From Aquiflexum gelatinilyticum (GTDB lineage: Bacteria > Bacteroidota > Bacteroidia > Cytophagales > Cyclobacteriaceae), in assembly GCF_024741135.1 (NCBI RefSeq), contig NZ_JANSUY010000001.1, positions 434,001-498,000 of the forward strand: a DNA stretch of 64,000 bases. The letters are read 5' to 3'. Position numbers and translations under genes: made by a program. Position 1 is the stretch's first letter. Every line of letters begins with the position of its first letter. Positions 33,593-43,878 of this stretch are shown here, one piece after another. Below the pieces are notes generated by a model. That model saw nothing but the letters and a program-made list of their open reading frames with translations. It searched no databases and was not told where the DNA came from.

Positions 33593-36500
33593 TTATTTCT
33601 TTAAAAGTTTTTGGGTGAGCACATTTTCTTCTGTTATAAGCTGGAGAATGTAAATTCCTGCAGGTAAGGTGTTGGTGGCGGGTGCCCAATCCAACTCATG
33701 GATGCCTGAGGGATACTCAGCAGCATCAAATTGTCCCACTGTAATTCCATTGGCATCGAAGATTTTGATTTCTGCTTTTGCAGTAACCGGAAGGTAGAAC
33801 CTGATGCGGGTCTGGTCTATAAATGGGTTTGGATAGGGTGGGTATATTTTTGGCAATTCAGGCCTGTATTCAGGTTCTGTATTATTGCCTTGGTACCCGA
33901 TCACTACAGAAAAAGGTCGCTTGGGGCTTTCAGGATTGACCCGGGCATTTGGATTGCCGGATTCATATGGACTGGAGAATACCACTGCCTGAGGGTTTTT
34001 CATTCCCAGGCCATCAATGCGAAGGTTTGGATTTGAAGTGGAAGGCGCCTCAAAATTGAAGCTGTATTCTGACACCTTTGTCATGTCGATGGCTTTTTCG
34101 GAAATGTGATCCATCAGGACGACTTTCTGGTTGGATGGCCATTCTACAGGCAGTTCCCATGTCAGCAAATAATCATCCTTAAAAGTTTTCCCTTCCCATG
34201 CTGCGGCAATGTTGAGCGGGATTGTTTTTTCTTCTTTTTCTCCCGGCAGGTTCAGGTGATTGATCGCCAAAGGAGTTTTTTCTTTTGGAGATCCATAGGA
34301 ATAAAGTAAAAGCCAGTTATTGCTCAAAGATTCCAATTGATAAGCATCCCACTCGTCTTTTTCATCTTTACCTTCGGGACTGAACCTTAGAATGGATTCA
34401 GCATCCATATTGGAACCGGAAATAGTAAACTTGATTTTCAGAGGTTCCTCTGTCGGAATATCTTCTATTATTCTTCCATAAAATGAACTTGTCTCAAATG
34501 ATTTGGCTTCACTGTTCATGGTCAGGACAGGATTTGGTGCATTGGCTTTTATCCAAAATGCCTGGAAAGGAGCAATACTATTGGCAGGGTTGTCCCCCTG
34601 AAAGAGCTCAAAGCCTCCGTTGCCGTTGTTCTTATTTTGATTCCATATGTAAATGGTCTGGTCGATGTTGGTTTTTTCCCACCCGGTGGCCTTCTGAAAA
34701 TCAATGTAGCTGGCAGTAGGATTGGAAATAAGGTTGAAACCTGCATCTGCCATGGAAGCCTCCGTGAAGTTGTTATTCCCTGAGGTCACCTGCTCATTCC
34801 TTTGGGTGTAAGAAATATCAAATGTGAATCCTCCTGAATTCAGGTTGAATTCTTGGCCTGTGGTCGCTACAGTCAATGGCAGTACATCCGAATATGATTC
34901 GGGATTGCCTCCGGGAAGTTTTGCTCCCCCAAAGACAAAAACATAATGCCCTCTGCCAGGATCCACCTGTTGGCTGATAATGCTTGGGGTTCTCCACCCT
35001 TGTGCAGTTGTGCCTCCATCGGTTTCATCCCACCAAAGGACATTGGGCTGAAGGTTTGGTCGGGCTGATCCGGGAAATCCCTGACTTTCTATTTCTCCGA
35101 GAAAATCCTGATAAGTCGTTTCCCTAACAGGTGCACCGATCATTCTCCATCCACGTGCTCCTGTAAGATCTTGGCGTACTTCTAATCTAGGTGTGCTGAT
35201 ACCGAGATTAAAATATTTGGCTCTGGGCTGTAGGATGATTTTTGAAATTTCATTGGTACTGATATTGGAAAGAAGATCAGCTTGGAGGGTTTTTCCTGTG
35301 TTTACAATGAGGTTTGCAGATCCATTGAGGGTCAGTGCCATGTCAACAAATAGGTTTTCTCTCAATTCAATTGTGCCTGAATTCAAGGTTAGGTTCATAT
35401 TAACCCTTAAGACTTTGTCTATAATCAGATTGCTTAATCCTTCTTTGACTAAGTTGCCTACGACAGAGGGAAATCCATCTCCTAAAATCTGTTCTGATGT
35501 TCCATTATAGATTATTGTGGCATTGGTACTAAAGGTCCTTGTTCCGGTATTTTGGATAGATCCTGCAGCAGCCGTAGCTTTAATGCCATCAGGTGAGGCG
35601 ATTTTCATAGTTCCTCCGCCATTCAGTATAAAATTTCCCTGACCTTTGACCGCACTTGATTCTGTCATGCTTAAAATCCCTTCATTGCCGGTAGTCAGGG
35701 TTGATCCTAAGGAAAGAATAAAATCTACATTCTGACCCAAAACCAATTCTGCGCCGGATACTATCTGAACATCACCTGAAAATGATTGGTCTTCATTGAC
35801 CAGAACCCTGAGATTGGTTCCCGAAAGAATTACCTGAGAGTTAGTACCCGGCTTTGAATTGATTCTTACCCATTGGCCATTTGTCATTCTCTGCTCCCAA
35901 ATAGAAGCATCTTCCCAATTTCCGGATGATATTGCTTGAAATTGGTTTACAGGTATAGGATAAGTAATTATTATTTTGCCCTGACCTCCTGATCCACCTG
36001 CAAAATCACTTCCGCTTGTGGATAATCCTCCGCTGCCGCCACCGCCCGGTAGACCTCCTGTATTTCCGTTTCCTGCTGAAGTTCTGGCTGAGGCACCAAT
36101 TCCTAATAACCCACTATTCCCGCCTTTTCCATTATTACTACTATTATTTTCGCTGCCATTTGTACCTGAAAATCCTGCCATCACCACATCGCCTTTAGAT
36201 TCAAATATCCTTCCTCCTATACCACCGAATGTCGAACTGTTTCCTGAATAGCTTATACCTCCAAATCCTCCTTCTGCATAAATCAAGTTTTGGTATTGGC
36301 TGATATATGTTGATTCTCCATTCAATCCGTCTTCATCTATATCAGATGAGCCGCCGTTTCCGATTACCAGGTTCAGAATTTCTCCTGGGCTGACCGCTAA
36401 AGTTTTTTTGGCATAGGCACCTCCGCCTCCGCCTGCACCATACCTGGTTCTACCGGATCTGCCATTGACACCTCCGCCTGCGCCTCCTGCGCCCCAAGCT

Positions 36501-39346
36501 TCAACAACAATGCTGGTTACCCCATCGGGAACAGTAAATGTGGAATTGTCCGTGAAAACCGTTTTTTCGTCCTCAGAGCCTATAGCTGTGAAAATTTTGG
36601 AATCTAATCCTGGAGAACTTGCAGTGAGCGTATTTTCACCGGGACTGCTTCCCAATATCCAAGAATTCAAGGCAGCGATACCTTCAGTGTCTGATAAAAC
36701 ATCATTGGTCGGAATGATGCTTCCTCCCCCAGAGTTAACTGAAAAGGTGACAGAAACCCCCGAAACTGGGTTTCCAAAAATATCCATGATGCTAACTGCG
36801 GGAGCAATATCTACTGCTTCTCCGACTTGGGCCAGTTGTTGGTCGCCTGTATAAACCACCAACCTGGAAGCTTCTGCTGCAATTATGGAAAACGTCCCGC
36901 TTGTTGCAGGGCTCAAGCCATCCGCTTCTGCAATGATAGATTTGTTTTCTCCAATCAGATCAACATTCAATCCTGAAAAAGAAACTACGCCATCAATAGC
37001 ATTCAATGAAATGGTTCCTCTAAGGTCTCCTGTTCCCTCGGCAATACTTAAACTGACCAAAGTTGTGGCACTTTGAACCCGATTTCCATCAATGTCCCTG
37101 ACTTCAATTATTGGTTGGCCTTGGAAAGGTTGTCCTGCAATTGTACTTCCAGTTGGGGATTGAATAAAGGCCAATTGTGTTGGCACGGCATCCACAGTGA
37201 GAATTTCAAGTGAGGTTCCAAATAATCCTCCGGATCCCGAAGCGGTGATTTTTGTACTTACACCGACTGTGGGAGATGTTGTAAAATCCACTGTTGCAAT
37301 TCCATTCGCATCTGTCACCGAAGTAGGCGCTGAAAAGCTTCCTGTTGCATTTCCCAACTCGGACCAGGTCACCGTTCTTCCCGCTTCAGGGATGGCACTC
37401 CTATTCTCATCTGCCAATTGGGCCGAGATAGAAATTACAGTTCCTGCTCTGGGATTTGTGGCGCTTGAGGTTACAATGTATTGTGAAGGATTAGACCTGA
37501 TTTCAAATTGAATGCCGGCAAAAAACTCTAGGGCGTAATTCCCGCTGGTCGAGCTTACAGTACCCAATGTAATCGGGTAGAAACCTGCAGTTTCTCCCTC
37601 ATTTCGTGAGAGTTTCCCTGTCAGTAATGAACTGTTGTCTGAGAATTCAAATCCCGTGGCTTCGTAGCTTATGGTTTCAGGATCGGGTTCTCCCATCAAT
37701 TTAAATTGACCGGTACTTGGTGTAATGGTCAATGTTTTGGGAGTTATTGAGAAATCAGCCGAAGTGAACTCAAGGCTGTAGTCTTGGGCATCTAAACTTC
37801 CTAGGGAAATCACATATGTACCGGTATTTTCTCCCGTTTCGCGGATTAGAGAACCTGTCAAAATACTTGCATCGTCACCATTTTCAAAACCGGTTACCGA
37901 ATAGGCTAACATTGGGTCTGGCTCTCCATATACCTTAGATACTGAGTTTGCCGAAACTGTCAGCTTTTTCTTTTTGCCTTTGATTCCAATAGTAAACGAA
38001 GTAGGGTTGGCACCCCCTGAAGAAAAAGAGGAAGGATCCTCTGAACCTGCTGAAGAAAACTTTTGCACTATGCCCACCTCAAAGTATCTATTGCTTCCAT
38101 TAGAAGTATTTGCGGCAACTATCAGATTTGAAAATCCCGTTGGTGTACCAGAAATGGATTGATCGGATTCCCGGAAAGTTAAGCCCGCTAAATAGAGAGC
38201 AGGTGATGCTGCCCATCCGGGATTTAGATTTGGTGGATTTGTTCCACTGCTTGTGACAGCTACTTGTGGTGTGTCCTCCCAATTTGAAATTCGGTAGGAA
38301 ACCGCAGCGATTCTTGATGATCCTGATAGTCCAATCGAAAAATTTTCAGATGATCCTTGGGCTGTTTTGTAGTAGACATAAGTTCGTCCACTGTTATTTG
38401 CATCTACCAATTTATTCCAACCTGAGGGTTCTGATGTGACGGTTCTTCCATCTCGGATCCTGAATGCTACCAAAATCAATTCGCCCGTTTGGATACCAGT
38501 TGGCAATGAAATAGAATGAGAGGAAGTTTCGGAGTTGTTTACGTGAGTTTGTGTCCTTTCAATTACCGGATACGGGGTATTTTGTAATGTTGAATTAATT
38601 GCAATCTGTTGTGCTACCCAAACTGCCGATGAGGAGGAAGTAGCAATTTTATTTCCTGTTGCCCCCTTGTTGATTTGAATATAAGTGGCCAGCATATTTG
38701 AAGGTCTGATTCCACTGCTACCGCCAGTATAGGGGTTATCATACCGTTCAGTACTTCCTGAGGGGCTAGTAAAAGACCCTGCGTTTCCATTTGCAAAAAA
38801 TGATAATACTAACTGATTGTTTTCTATGGTGTTAATTGAAGGTGCTTCTACAGAAGTAGATGAAGAGCCTGAAGAACTCTCATTAAAGATTGTAATTGGT
38901 GTACCTGCCGATGCCCCCGTAATCCTTGATATCCCAAGACTCCACCTATTGTTGCTTGTGTATACGCCCCAGCTATAGGAAGATGGCTCCGTACTATTTG
39001 CTATTTTGTAATATGTTGCCAGTCCTAAGTTTGAGCCCTGATCGGTCCTTGATATAAGCTCCCATCCCTCGGGATTGGTAATAGACAATCCGCTGACATC
39101 CAATCGAAAAGTAAGGGAAGCGACAAGTAAATCACCGGAATTGGTGTTATCAGGTCTATTTGCAGATGCACTTGTTGAAAATCCTGTATTTGTAGTTGAA
39201 TTTTGCCATACCGCTTGACCAAATACATTTTCATTGCATAGAATAAGCAGACTAACGATTATTCCAATTAAGGTTTTGGACTTACCGGCTACCAAGAAAA
39301 ATTGTCTTGCCAGTCGGACGCTGTATTTTGAAATATCTGAACCCAT
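33593..39346 (-). CDS. Giant multidomain surface protein with T9SS type A sorting domain
   Basis: 1917 residues with a 44-residue signal peptide. In order: two related N-terminal beta domains (about 45-245 and 265-460); MBG/YDG-type repeats (about 465-620, KVYGEPDPMLAYSVTGFE); invasin/Big_1-like Ig domains (about 640-940, with DANGIATVDF and IFGNPVSGVSVTF); a Gly-rich domain of about 190 residues (begins FTVPDGVTSIVVEAWGAGG); a parallel-beta-helix-like region (about 1150-1350); beta domains; and a C-terminal T9SS type A domain (begins YPNPFIDQTRIRFYLP, ends KLLKK). It should be exported by T9SS and attached to the surface as an adhesin. It overlaps the next small subunit's extended frame and is first in the operon. 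Confidence 0.85.
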   Translation of the reverse strand: MGSDISKYSVRLARQFFLVAGKSKTLIGIIVSLLILCNENVFGQAVWQNSTTNTGFSTSASANRPDNTNSGDLLVASLTFRLDVSGLSITNPEGWELISRTDQGSNLGLATYYKIANSTEPSSYSWGVYTSNNRWSLGISRITGASAGTPITIFNESSSGSSSTSVEAPSINTIENNQLVLSFFANGNAGSFTSPSGSTERYDNPYTGGSSGIRPSNMLATYIQINKGATGNKIATSSSSAVWVAQQIAINSTLQNTPYPVIERTQTHVNNSETSSHSISLPTGIQTGELILVAFRIRDGRTVTSEPSGWNKLVDANNSGRTYVYYKTAQGSSENFSIGLSGSSRIAAVSYRISNWEDTPQVAVTSSGTNPPNLNPGWAASPALYLAGLTFRESDQSISGTPTGFSNLIVAANTSNGSNRYFEVGIVQKFSSAGSEDPSSFSSGGANPTSFTIGIKGKKKKLTVSANSVSKVYGEPDPMLAYSVTGFENGDDASILTGSLIRETGENTGTYVISLGSLDAQDYSLEFTSADFSITPKTLTITPSTGQFKLMGEPDPETISYEATGFEFSDNSSLLTGKLSRNEGETAGFYPITLGTVSSTSGNYALEFFAGIQFEIRSNPSQYIVTSSATNPRAGTVISISAQLADENRSAIPEAGRTVTWSELGNATGSFSAPTSVTDANGIATVDFTTSPTVGVSTKITASGSGGLFGTSLEILTVDAVPTQLAFIQSPTGSTIAGQPFQGQPIIEVRDIDGNRVQSATTLVSLSIAEGTGDLRGTISLNAIDGVVSFSGLNVDLIGENKSIIAEADGLSPATSGTFSIIAAEASRLVVYTGDQQLAQVGEAVDIAPAVSIMDIFGNPVSGVSVTFSVNSGGGSIIPTNDVLSDTEGIAALNSWILGSSPGENTLTASSPGLDSKIFTAIGSEDEKTVFTDNSTFTVPDGVTSIVVEAWGAGGAGGGVNGRSGRTRYGAGGGGGAYAKKTLAVSPGEILNLVIGNGGSSDIDEDGLNGESTYISQYQNLIYAEGGFGGISYSGNSSTFGGIGGRIFESKGDVVMAGFSGTNGSENNSSNNGKGGNSGLLGIGASARTSAGNGNTGGLPGGGGSGGLSTSGSDFAGGSGGQGKIIITYPIPVNQFQAISSGNWEDASIWEQRMTNGQWVRINSKPGTNSQVILSGTNLRVLVNEDQSFSGDVQIVSGAELVLGQNVDFILSLGSTLTTGNEGILSMTESSAVKGQGNFILNGGGTMKIASPDGIKATAAAGSIQNTGTRTFSTNATIIYNGTSEQILGDGFPSVVGNLVKEGLSNLIIDKVLRVNMNLTLNSGTIELRENLFVDMALTLNGSANLIVNTGKTLQADLLSNISTNEISKIILQPRAKYFNLGISTPRLEVRQDLTGARGWRMIGAPVRETTYQDFLGEIESQGFPGSARPNLQPNVLWWDETDGGTTAQGWRTPSIISQQVDPGRGHYVFVFGGAKLPGGNPESYSDVLPLTVATTGQEFNLNSGGFTFDISYTQRNEQVTSGNNNFTEASMADAGFNLISNPTASYIDFQKATGWEKTNIDQTIYIWNQNKNNGNGGFELFQGDNPANSIAPFQAFWIKANAPNPVLTMNSEAKSFETSSFYGRIIEDIPTEEPLKIKFTISGSNMDAESILRFSPEGKDEKDEWDAYQLESLSNNWLLLYSYGSPKEKTPLAINHLNLPGEKEEKTIPLNIAAAWEGKTFKDDYLLTWELPVEWPSNQKVVLMDHISEKAIDMTKVSEYSFNFEAPSTSNPNLRIDGLGMKNPQAVVFSSPYESGNPNARVNPESPKRPFSVVIGYQGNNTEPEYRPELPKIYPPYPNPFIDQTRIRFYLPVTAKAEIKIFDANGITVGQFDAAEYPSGIHELDWAPATNTLPAGIYILQLITEENVLTQKLLKK

Positions 39347-39683
39347 TTGATGTTTAAAAATTTACCTGCGAGTAAAATATGGGTCAAAACTTGATTTTTA
39401 TTATTTATAAAACAAAATAAATGTATTTAAATGCTTTTTTATGTATTTAAAATGTATTTTAGAATTTTTTTGATTCAATTTCTCTTCAGGTTTTTTTATC
39501 TGATTACAAAAAATCGACAGAAAGAATATGAGTAATTGTCAGTTTGATCCTAAAAAATCTAGGACTAAAAACCACTAAAAATGGAAAAGGTTGATAGAAG
39601 AAATAAAGCAAAAGCCCATTTCTTTCTACCAACCTTTAAACTCTTTTATTTCTTAAACTTAATTTTTCAATCTTCTAATTACC
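39347..39683. other. 337 bp gap upstream of the giant gene
   Basis: No gene seen. AT-rich on the side next to the giant gene (39360-39480), where a promoter is expected; I could not find a clear TAnnTTTG box. A long inverted repeat occupies 39586-39637. Confidence 0.5.
39586..39637. repeat. Long imperfect inverted repeat
   Basis: Left arm AAAGGTTGATAGAAGAAAT and right arm ATTTCTTTCTACCAACCTTT pair over 19-20 bp with one mismatch and one bulge, around a 13 nt loop. On the minus strand it lies 46 bp after the stop of the dienelactone hydrolase gene and is followed by TTCCATTTTTAG, so it may act as its terminator. The arms resemble the AGGTT-A/GAAGTTT words at 13048 and 25562. Confidence 0.6.
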
Positions 39684-40547
39684 TCACTCAAACTTTCCTT
39701 TCAAATACCCCAAAGCCATGCCATATGCCTCTTTGGTCAATTCAGGATCATGTTTTGGGTTGGAAGGATTTGAAAATCCATGTACGCCGGGGAAGATCTT
39801 GTATTCCAGTTCTTTTCCGGCTTTGTCCATCGCACCGGCAAATTCTTCAATGACTGCTTTGGAGATGTATTCTTCAGTGGCAAATAGACCCAAAACATCA
39901 GAATTCAGTGTTTTCAATTGCTCCACATCACGGACCGGCATGCCATAATAGATGATGGAACCCACGTTTTGTTTGCCTAATAAAAGTGCGGATTTCAATG
40001 ACCATCCACCTCCGAAGCACCAGCCAACATTGGCGATTTTGGCATCCTTACCTGCAAAATCCCTCGCACCAAGGACGATGGTTTCCAGTCTTTTTTCGTC
40101 AGTGCCTCGCATAAATCCGCCGGCTTCCTGTGGATTGGAAGTTACCTTGCCGTCATACATATCGATTGCAATCACGTTGACATTTCCTCCAAGGTCAGTG
40201 TAAAATTTGTCTGATTCGGCTTTGATATTGTCATTGAGACCCCACCATTCCTGGTAGACAAAAAGCCAGTTGTTTGATGGTTTCTTTGCTTTGATCAGAT
40301 ATCCATTTGCTTTTTTACCATCGGATGTTGGGAAAGTTGTCATTTCACCCAATGGATCAAAGTCAAAAGGAACAGGTGACGGATGGAATGCCACGAACTT
40401 GGGATCGTCAAGGAACGCGATCATTTCGGAAGGACCTGTGTGGCACATGGTGATTTCGTCAGAAACGATTACGGTTTCTTTTTCGGATACTTTCCAGCCA
40501 ATGAGGCCGATAAGGATCAGATTGAGGTAGATGATGATTTTGTACAT
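39684..40547 (-). CDS. Dienelactone hydrolase family protein
   Basis: 287 residues with an N-terminal hydrophobic segment (residues 3-20) that acts as a signal or anchor. The Cys nucleophile elbow of the family is present as GWCFGGGWS; a candidate acid lies in LGLFATEEYIS and the His in FPGVHGFSNP. The sequence QEWWGLNDNIK is also characteristic of the family. Being exported, it probably hydrolyses esters or lactones in the periplasm rather than cytosolic dienelactone. It stands alone upstream of the giant T9SS gene; the 337 bp gap argues against a shared transcript. Confidence 0.87.
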   Translation of the reverse strand: MYKIIIYLNLILIGLIGWKVSEKETVIVSDEITMCHTGPSEMIAFLDDPKFVAFHPSPVPFDFDPLGEMTTFPTSDGKKANGYLIKAKKPSNNWLFVYQEWWGLNDNIKAESDKFYTDLGGNVNVIAIDMYDGKVTSNPQEAGGFMRGTDEKRLETIVLGARDFAGKDAKIANVGWCFGGGWSLKSALLLGKQNVGSIIYYGMPVRDVEQLKTLNSDVLGLFATEEYISKAVIEEFAGAMDKAGKELEYKIFPGVHGFSNPSNPKHDPELTKEAYGMALGYLKGKFE

Positions 40548-40768
40548 AGAGTAAGTTTTTGGTTAGAACTGTTTAAAATAGATATTGTTGGCGTGACGGT
40601 AAGGAGAAAAGATGCCTACTGCAATGAAAGGAAATAGTAAGATCAAATTTAACCAATTTGAATTTGGAATATGACCAATCAAACCTTTTTCTTTCCGATT
40701 ACAATCCCGCTTTTGGTTTGGAAAAAGGTCTGTGCTAAATTGAAAAAAATACCTAATAGCAGATACTT

Positions 40769-43483
40769 ATGAGAAAATTTTACTTCTTGTGGGCAATAGT
40801 AGGTTTGTTGACCTTTACTACTGCCTTTTCCCAAAGCATCCCAACCCCAAAGGAACATTTTGGTTTTGAGATAGGGGAAGATTACAAATTGGCCACTTAT
40901 ACGGCTACGGATGCTTATTTCAGAAAACTGGCTGCCCTTTCAGACCGAGTAAAGTTCGTCGAAATCGGACCAACGGAAGAAGGAAGACAAATGCCGATGA
41001 TGATTATCACCTCCCCCGAAAACCATAAGAAATTAGACCGGTATAAAGAGATTTCCCAATTGCTCGCAAGGGCCGAAATCACAGAAGAAGAAGCCAAAAA
41101 GCTATCTGTTGAGGGGAAACCTGTGGTTTGGATCGATGGTGGATTGCACTCTACAGAGACTGTAGGCTCGCACCAGTTGATTCCGACTTACTACGAATTG
41201 GTCAGCAGCAATGATCCTGAAATCCTCCGCTTCCTTGACGACCTGATCATCCTGATGGTACAGGTCAATCCTGACGGACAAGAGATTGTTACCAATTGGT
41301 ACATGGGTCCTTCTGATGTCAAAAAGAGAAATATGTCTTCACCCTACATGTACCAAAAGTACGTGGGTCATGACAACAACAGGGATTTTTTCATGATGAA
41401 CATGAAGGAAACCACCAACACTTCGCTTCAGCAATATGTGGAGTGGCTTCCCCAAATCATCTACAACCATCATCAGACTTCACCTGCAGGTACTGTCGTA
41501 GCCGGACCGCCATATAGAGATCCTTTCAACCACGTCTTTGATCCATTGATCATGACGAGTTTGGATGGAGTCGGTGCCGCGATGATCAACAGACTCAATT
41601 TGGAAGGAAGACCCGGTTATACACGTCTTGGCGGTTCGGTGTTTTCATCTTGGTGGAACGGTGGCTTGCGTACCACCCCGTATTTCCACAACATGATCGG
41701 AATCCTAACCGAAATCACCGGTGGCCCAACACCTTCAGACATTCCTTTGGTACCAGAGAGGTTGATTCCGACCCATGCGACTCCATTTCCCATCGAGCCT
41801 CAGCCTTGGAATTTCAAAAGATCCATTGACTATTCTGTTTCGCTCAACTTTGCGATTTTGGATTTTGCAAGCAGAAATGACGATGCCATCCTTTACAACA
41901 TCTATAAGATGGGGAAAAACAGCATCGACCGAGGCAATATGGATTATTGGACAAAGTATCCAAAACGATCTGCAGCTGTGCAGGCCGCCTATGACAAAGC
42001 CAAAGAAAAGAAGTCAGCCGAAGATCCTGAAATGGCATTTTATGGTATGAGAAGCGGATTGCCAAAGCAATATTTCGATTCGGTTTTTCAGGATATGGAC
42101 CTTCGCGATCCTCGGGGATTTATTCTCCCCTCTGACCAGGCCGACTTTCCTACTGCTGTTAGGTTTGTCAATGCCCTGATTAAATCTGGAATTTTGGTAC
42201 ACAAAGCAACGGCAGATTTTACTGTAAATGGCAAAAAATATCCTTCCGGTTCCTATGTCGTAAAGGCTGCGCAGGCTTTCCGCCCGCACGTTTTGGATAT
42301 GTTTGAGGCCCAGGATCACCCTAACGATTTCGAATATCCCGGAGGTCCTCCAAAGCGTCCTTATGATGCGGCAGGTTGGACATTGGCATTTCAGATGGGT
42401 GTGGAGTTTGATAGAATTTTAGATGGTTTTGATGGACCATTTGAAAGAATAGCTTACGGTGAGATCCAAAGTTTTCCTGCGATGAAAGTTCCTGCCGGTT
42501 CAGGGTTCTTGATAGATTCGAGAGCTAACAATTCATTTATTGCCGTCAATGATTTATTGAAATCTGGGGTAGATGTTTCAAGGACAACTGCTGTTGCTTC
42601 AGGTTTGCCTGCAGGAAGCTTCTATGTTACCGGTAGCAAAGCAGTTTTGGAAAAAGCGGCAAAAGAATTTGGAGTCAAATTGGTAGCAAGTTCTAAGCCT
42701 TCCGGTGCAGTCAAAATCAAGCCTGCAAGAATTGCCTTGTTTGACCATTATGGAGGTTCTATGCCATCAGGTTGGGTGAGATGGATGATGGAGCAATACC
42801 ATTTTCCTTTCCAAGTTATCTATCCTCAGGATATTGACAAAGGTGATCTTAAAGCCAAATATGACGTTATCTTATTTATAGGTGCAGGAGCACCGGGTAC
42901 CATCAGAAGCTGGGGTGGCATGCCAAAAGCAGAAGACATCGATGCACAATATCACAAACTCCTTGGCAACCTGACCAAAGACAAGTCAGTACCTGAATTG
43001 AAAAAATTCATGGAAGCCGGTGGAAATGTGGTGGCAGTTGGAGCAAGTACTTCACTTGCTTACGACCTTGGCCTTCCGGTGACGAATGCATTATTGGAAA
43101 AACTTCCAGATGGCAGAGAAAGACAATTGACAGGTGAAAAATATTACATTCCAGGGAGTATCCTGAAAGCAAACCTTGATCCATCTTCTCCAGCAAACTG
43201 GGGAATGGGAGAATCTGCCAACATGGTATTCAACAACAGTCCGGTATTCAATCTAGCCCCTGATGCACTGATAAAAGGCATCAAACCTTTGGCTTGGTTC
43301 GGAACAGAATCACCATTGGTGTCTGGATGGGCTTGGGGACAATCTTACTTAAGAAACGGTGTGGTAGCTTTTGAAGCTCCGATCGGTAAAGGTAAATTGG
43401 TGGCTTTCGGACCTGAGATTACTTTCAGGGCACAGGCACACAATACTTTCAAGTTGTTGTTTAACCAGCTTTACGTTAAATAG
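40769..43483 (+). CDS. M14-family zinc carboxypeptidase-like peptidase
   Basis: 904 residues with a signal peptide (MRKFYFLWAIVGLLTFTTAFSQ). Zinc ligands His127 and Glu130 sit in GGLHSTETVG, and the third His in IYNHHQTSPAGT. The catalytic Glu is probably in GILTEITGGPT. The M14 catalytic domain spans about residues 40-350, and the remaining 550 residues are a C-terminal region common to large Bacteroidota M14 peptidases. It is periplasmic or exported and should remove residues from peptides or muropeptides. Possible specificity for D,L- or L,D-linked substrates cannot be judged. A hairpin follows the stop. Confidence 0.88.
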   Translation: MRKFYFLWAIVGLLTFTTAFSQSIPTPKEHFGFEIGEDYKLATYTATDAYFRKLAALSDRVKFVEIGPTEEGRQMPMMIITSPENHKKLDRYKEISQLLARAEITEEEAKKLSVEGKPVVWIDGGLHSTETVGSHQLIPTYYELVSSNDPEILRFLDDLIILMVQVNPDGQEIVTNWYMGPSDVKKRNMSSPYMYQKYVGHDNNRDFFMMNMKETTNTSLQQYVEWLPQIIYNHHQTSPAGTVVAGPPYRDPFNHVFDPLIMTSLDGVGAAMINRLNLEGRPGYTRLGGSVFSSWWNGGLRTTPYFHNMIGILTEITGGPTPSDIPLVPERLIPTHATPFPIEPQPWNFKRSIDYSVSLNFAILDFASRNDDAILYNIYKMGKNSIDRGNMDYWTKYPKRSAAVQAAYDKAKEKKSAEDPEMAFYGMRSGLPKQYFDSVFQDMDLRDPRGFILPSDQADFPTAVRFVNALIKSGILVHKATADFTVNGKKYPSGSYVVKAAQAFRPHVLDMFEAQDHPNDFEYPGGPPKRPYDAAGWTLAFQMGVEFDRILDGFDGPFERIAYGEIQSFPAMKVPAGSGFLIDSRANNSFIAVNDLLKSGVDVSRTTAVASGLPAGSFYVTGSKAVLEKAAKEFGVKLVASSKPSGAVKIKPARIALFDHYGGSMPSGWVRWMMEQYHFPFQVIYPQDIDKGDLKAKYDVILFIGAGAPGTIRSWGGMPKAEDIDAQYHKLLGNLTKDKSVPELKKFMEAGGNVVAVGASTSLAYDLGLPVTNALLEKLPDGRERQLTGEKYYIPGSILKANLDPSSPANWGMGESANMVFNNSPVFNLAPDALIKGIKPLAWFGTESPLVSGWAWGQSYLRNGVVAFEAPIGKGKLVAFGPEITFRAQAHNTFKLLFNQLYVK

Positions 43484-43878
43484 TATTTCTAAAAAAAAAA
43501 TGAAAAAAGAGGGAAGGGGAACAGGTTTCAGGCTTGTTTCCCTTCTCTATTTAGATTGCTTTTTATTGATTCATATAATTCAAAATAAAAATTCCTTAAA
43601 TCAAGAAAATTGACCAAAACTGCCTGCTTTTGAAGTTAAACAGATAAGATCAATAGGTATACCAACAATATCCTTAAATTGAGACTGGAATGATACGATC
43701 AATTGAAAATAGTAAAATGTGTTTAATTGATTGTCTTTGAAGAACAAAAGCTTAGCAGTAAATAATTTCAACTGATTTACTCTTAAATTCTAAAAAGAAT
43801 TAAATTCCAACTGTCGGGAGATTGACACAAATGACAAGTCCAAACAGCGTAATTCGACTCCTTAAACTCCATAGAATC
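43484..43878. other. 395 bp gap between peptidase and DUF6503 gene
   Basis: Apart from the terminator-like hairpin at its left end I see no gene or recognisable element. The rest is AT-rich with scattered AATT inverted pairs. The small reading frames present have no coding character. Confidence 0.5.
43508..43549 (+). terminator. Probable terminator after the M14 peptidase
   Basis: AGAGGGAAGGGGAACA and TGTTTCCCTTCTCT pair imperfectly around an 11-12 nt loop, followed by ATTTAGATTGCTTTTTATT, 24 bp after the stop. Confidence 0.55.
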
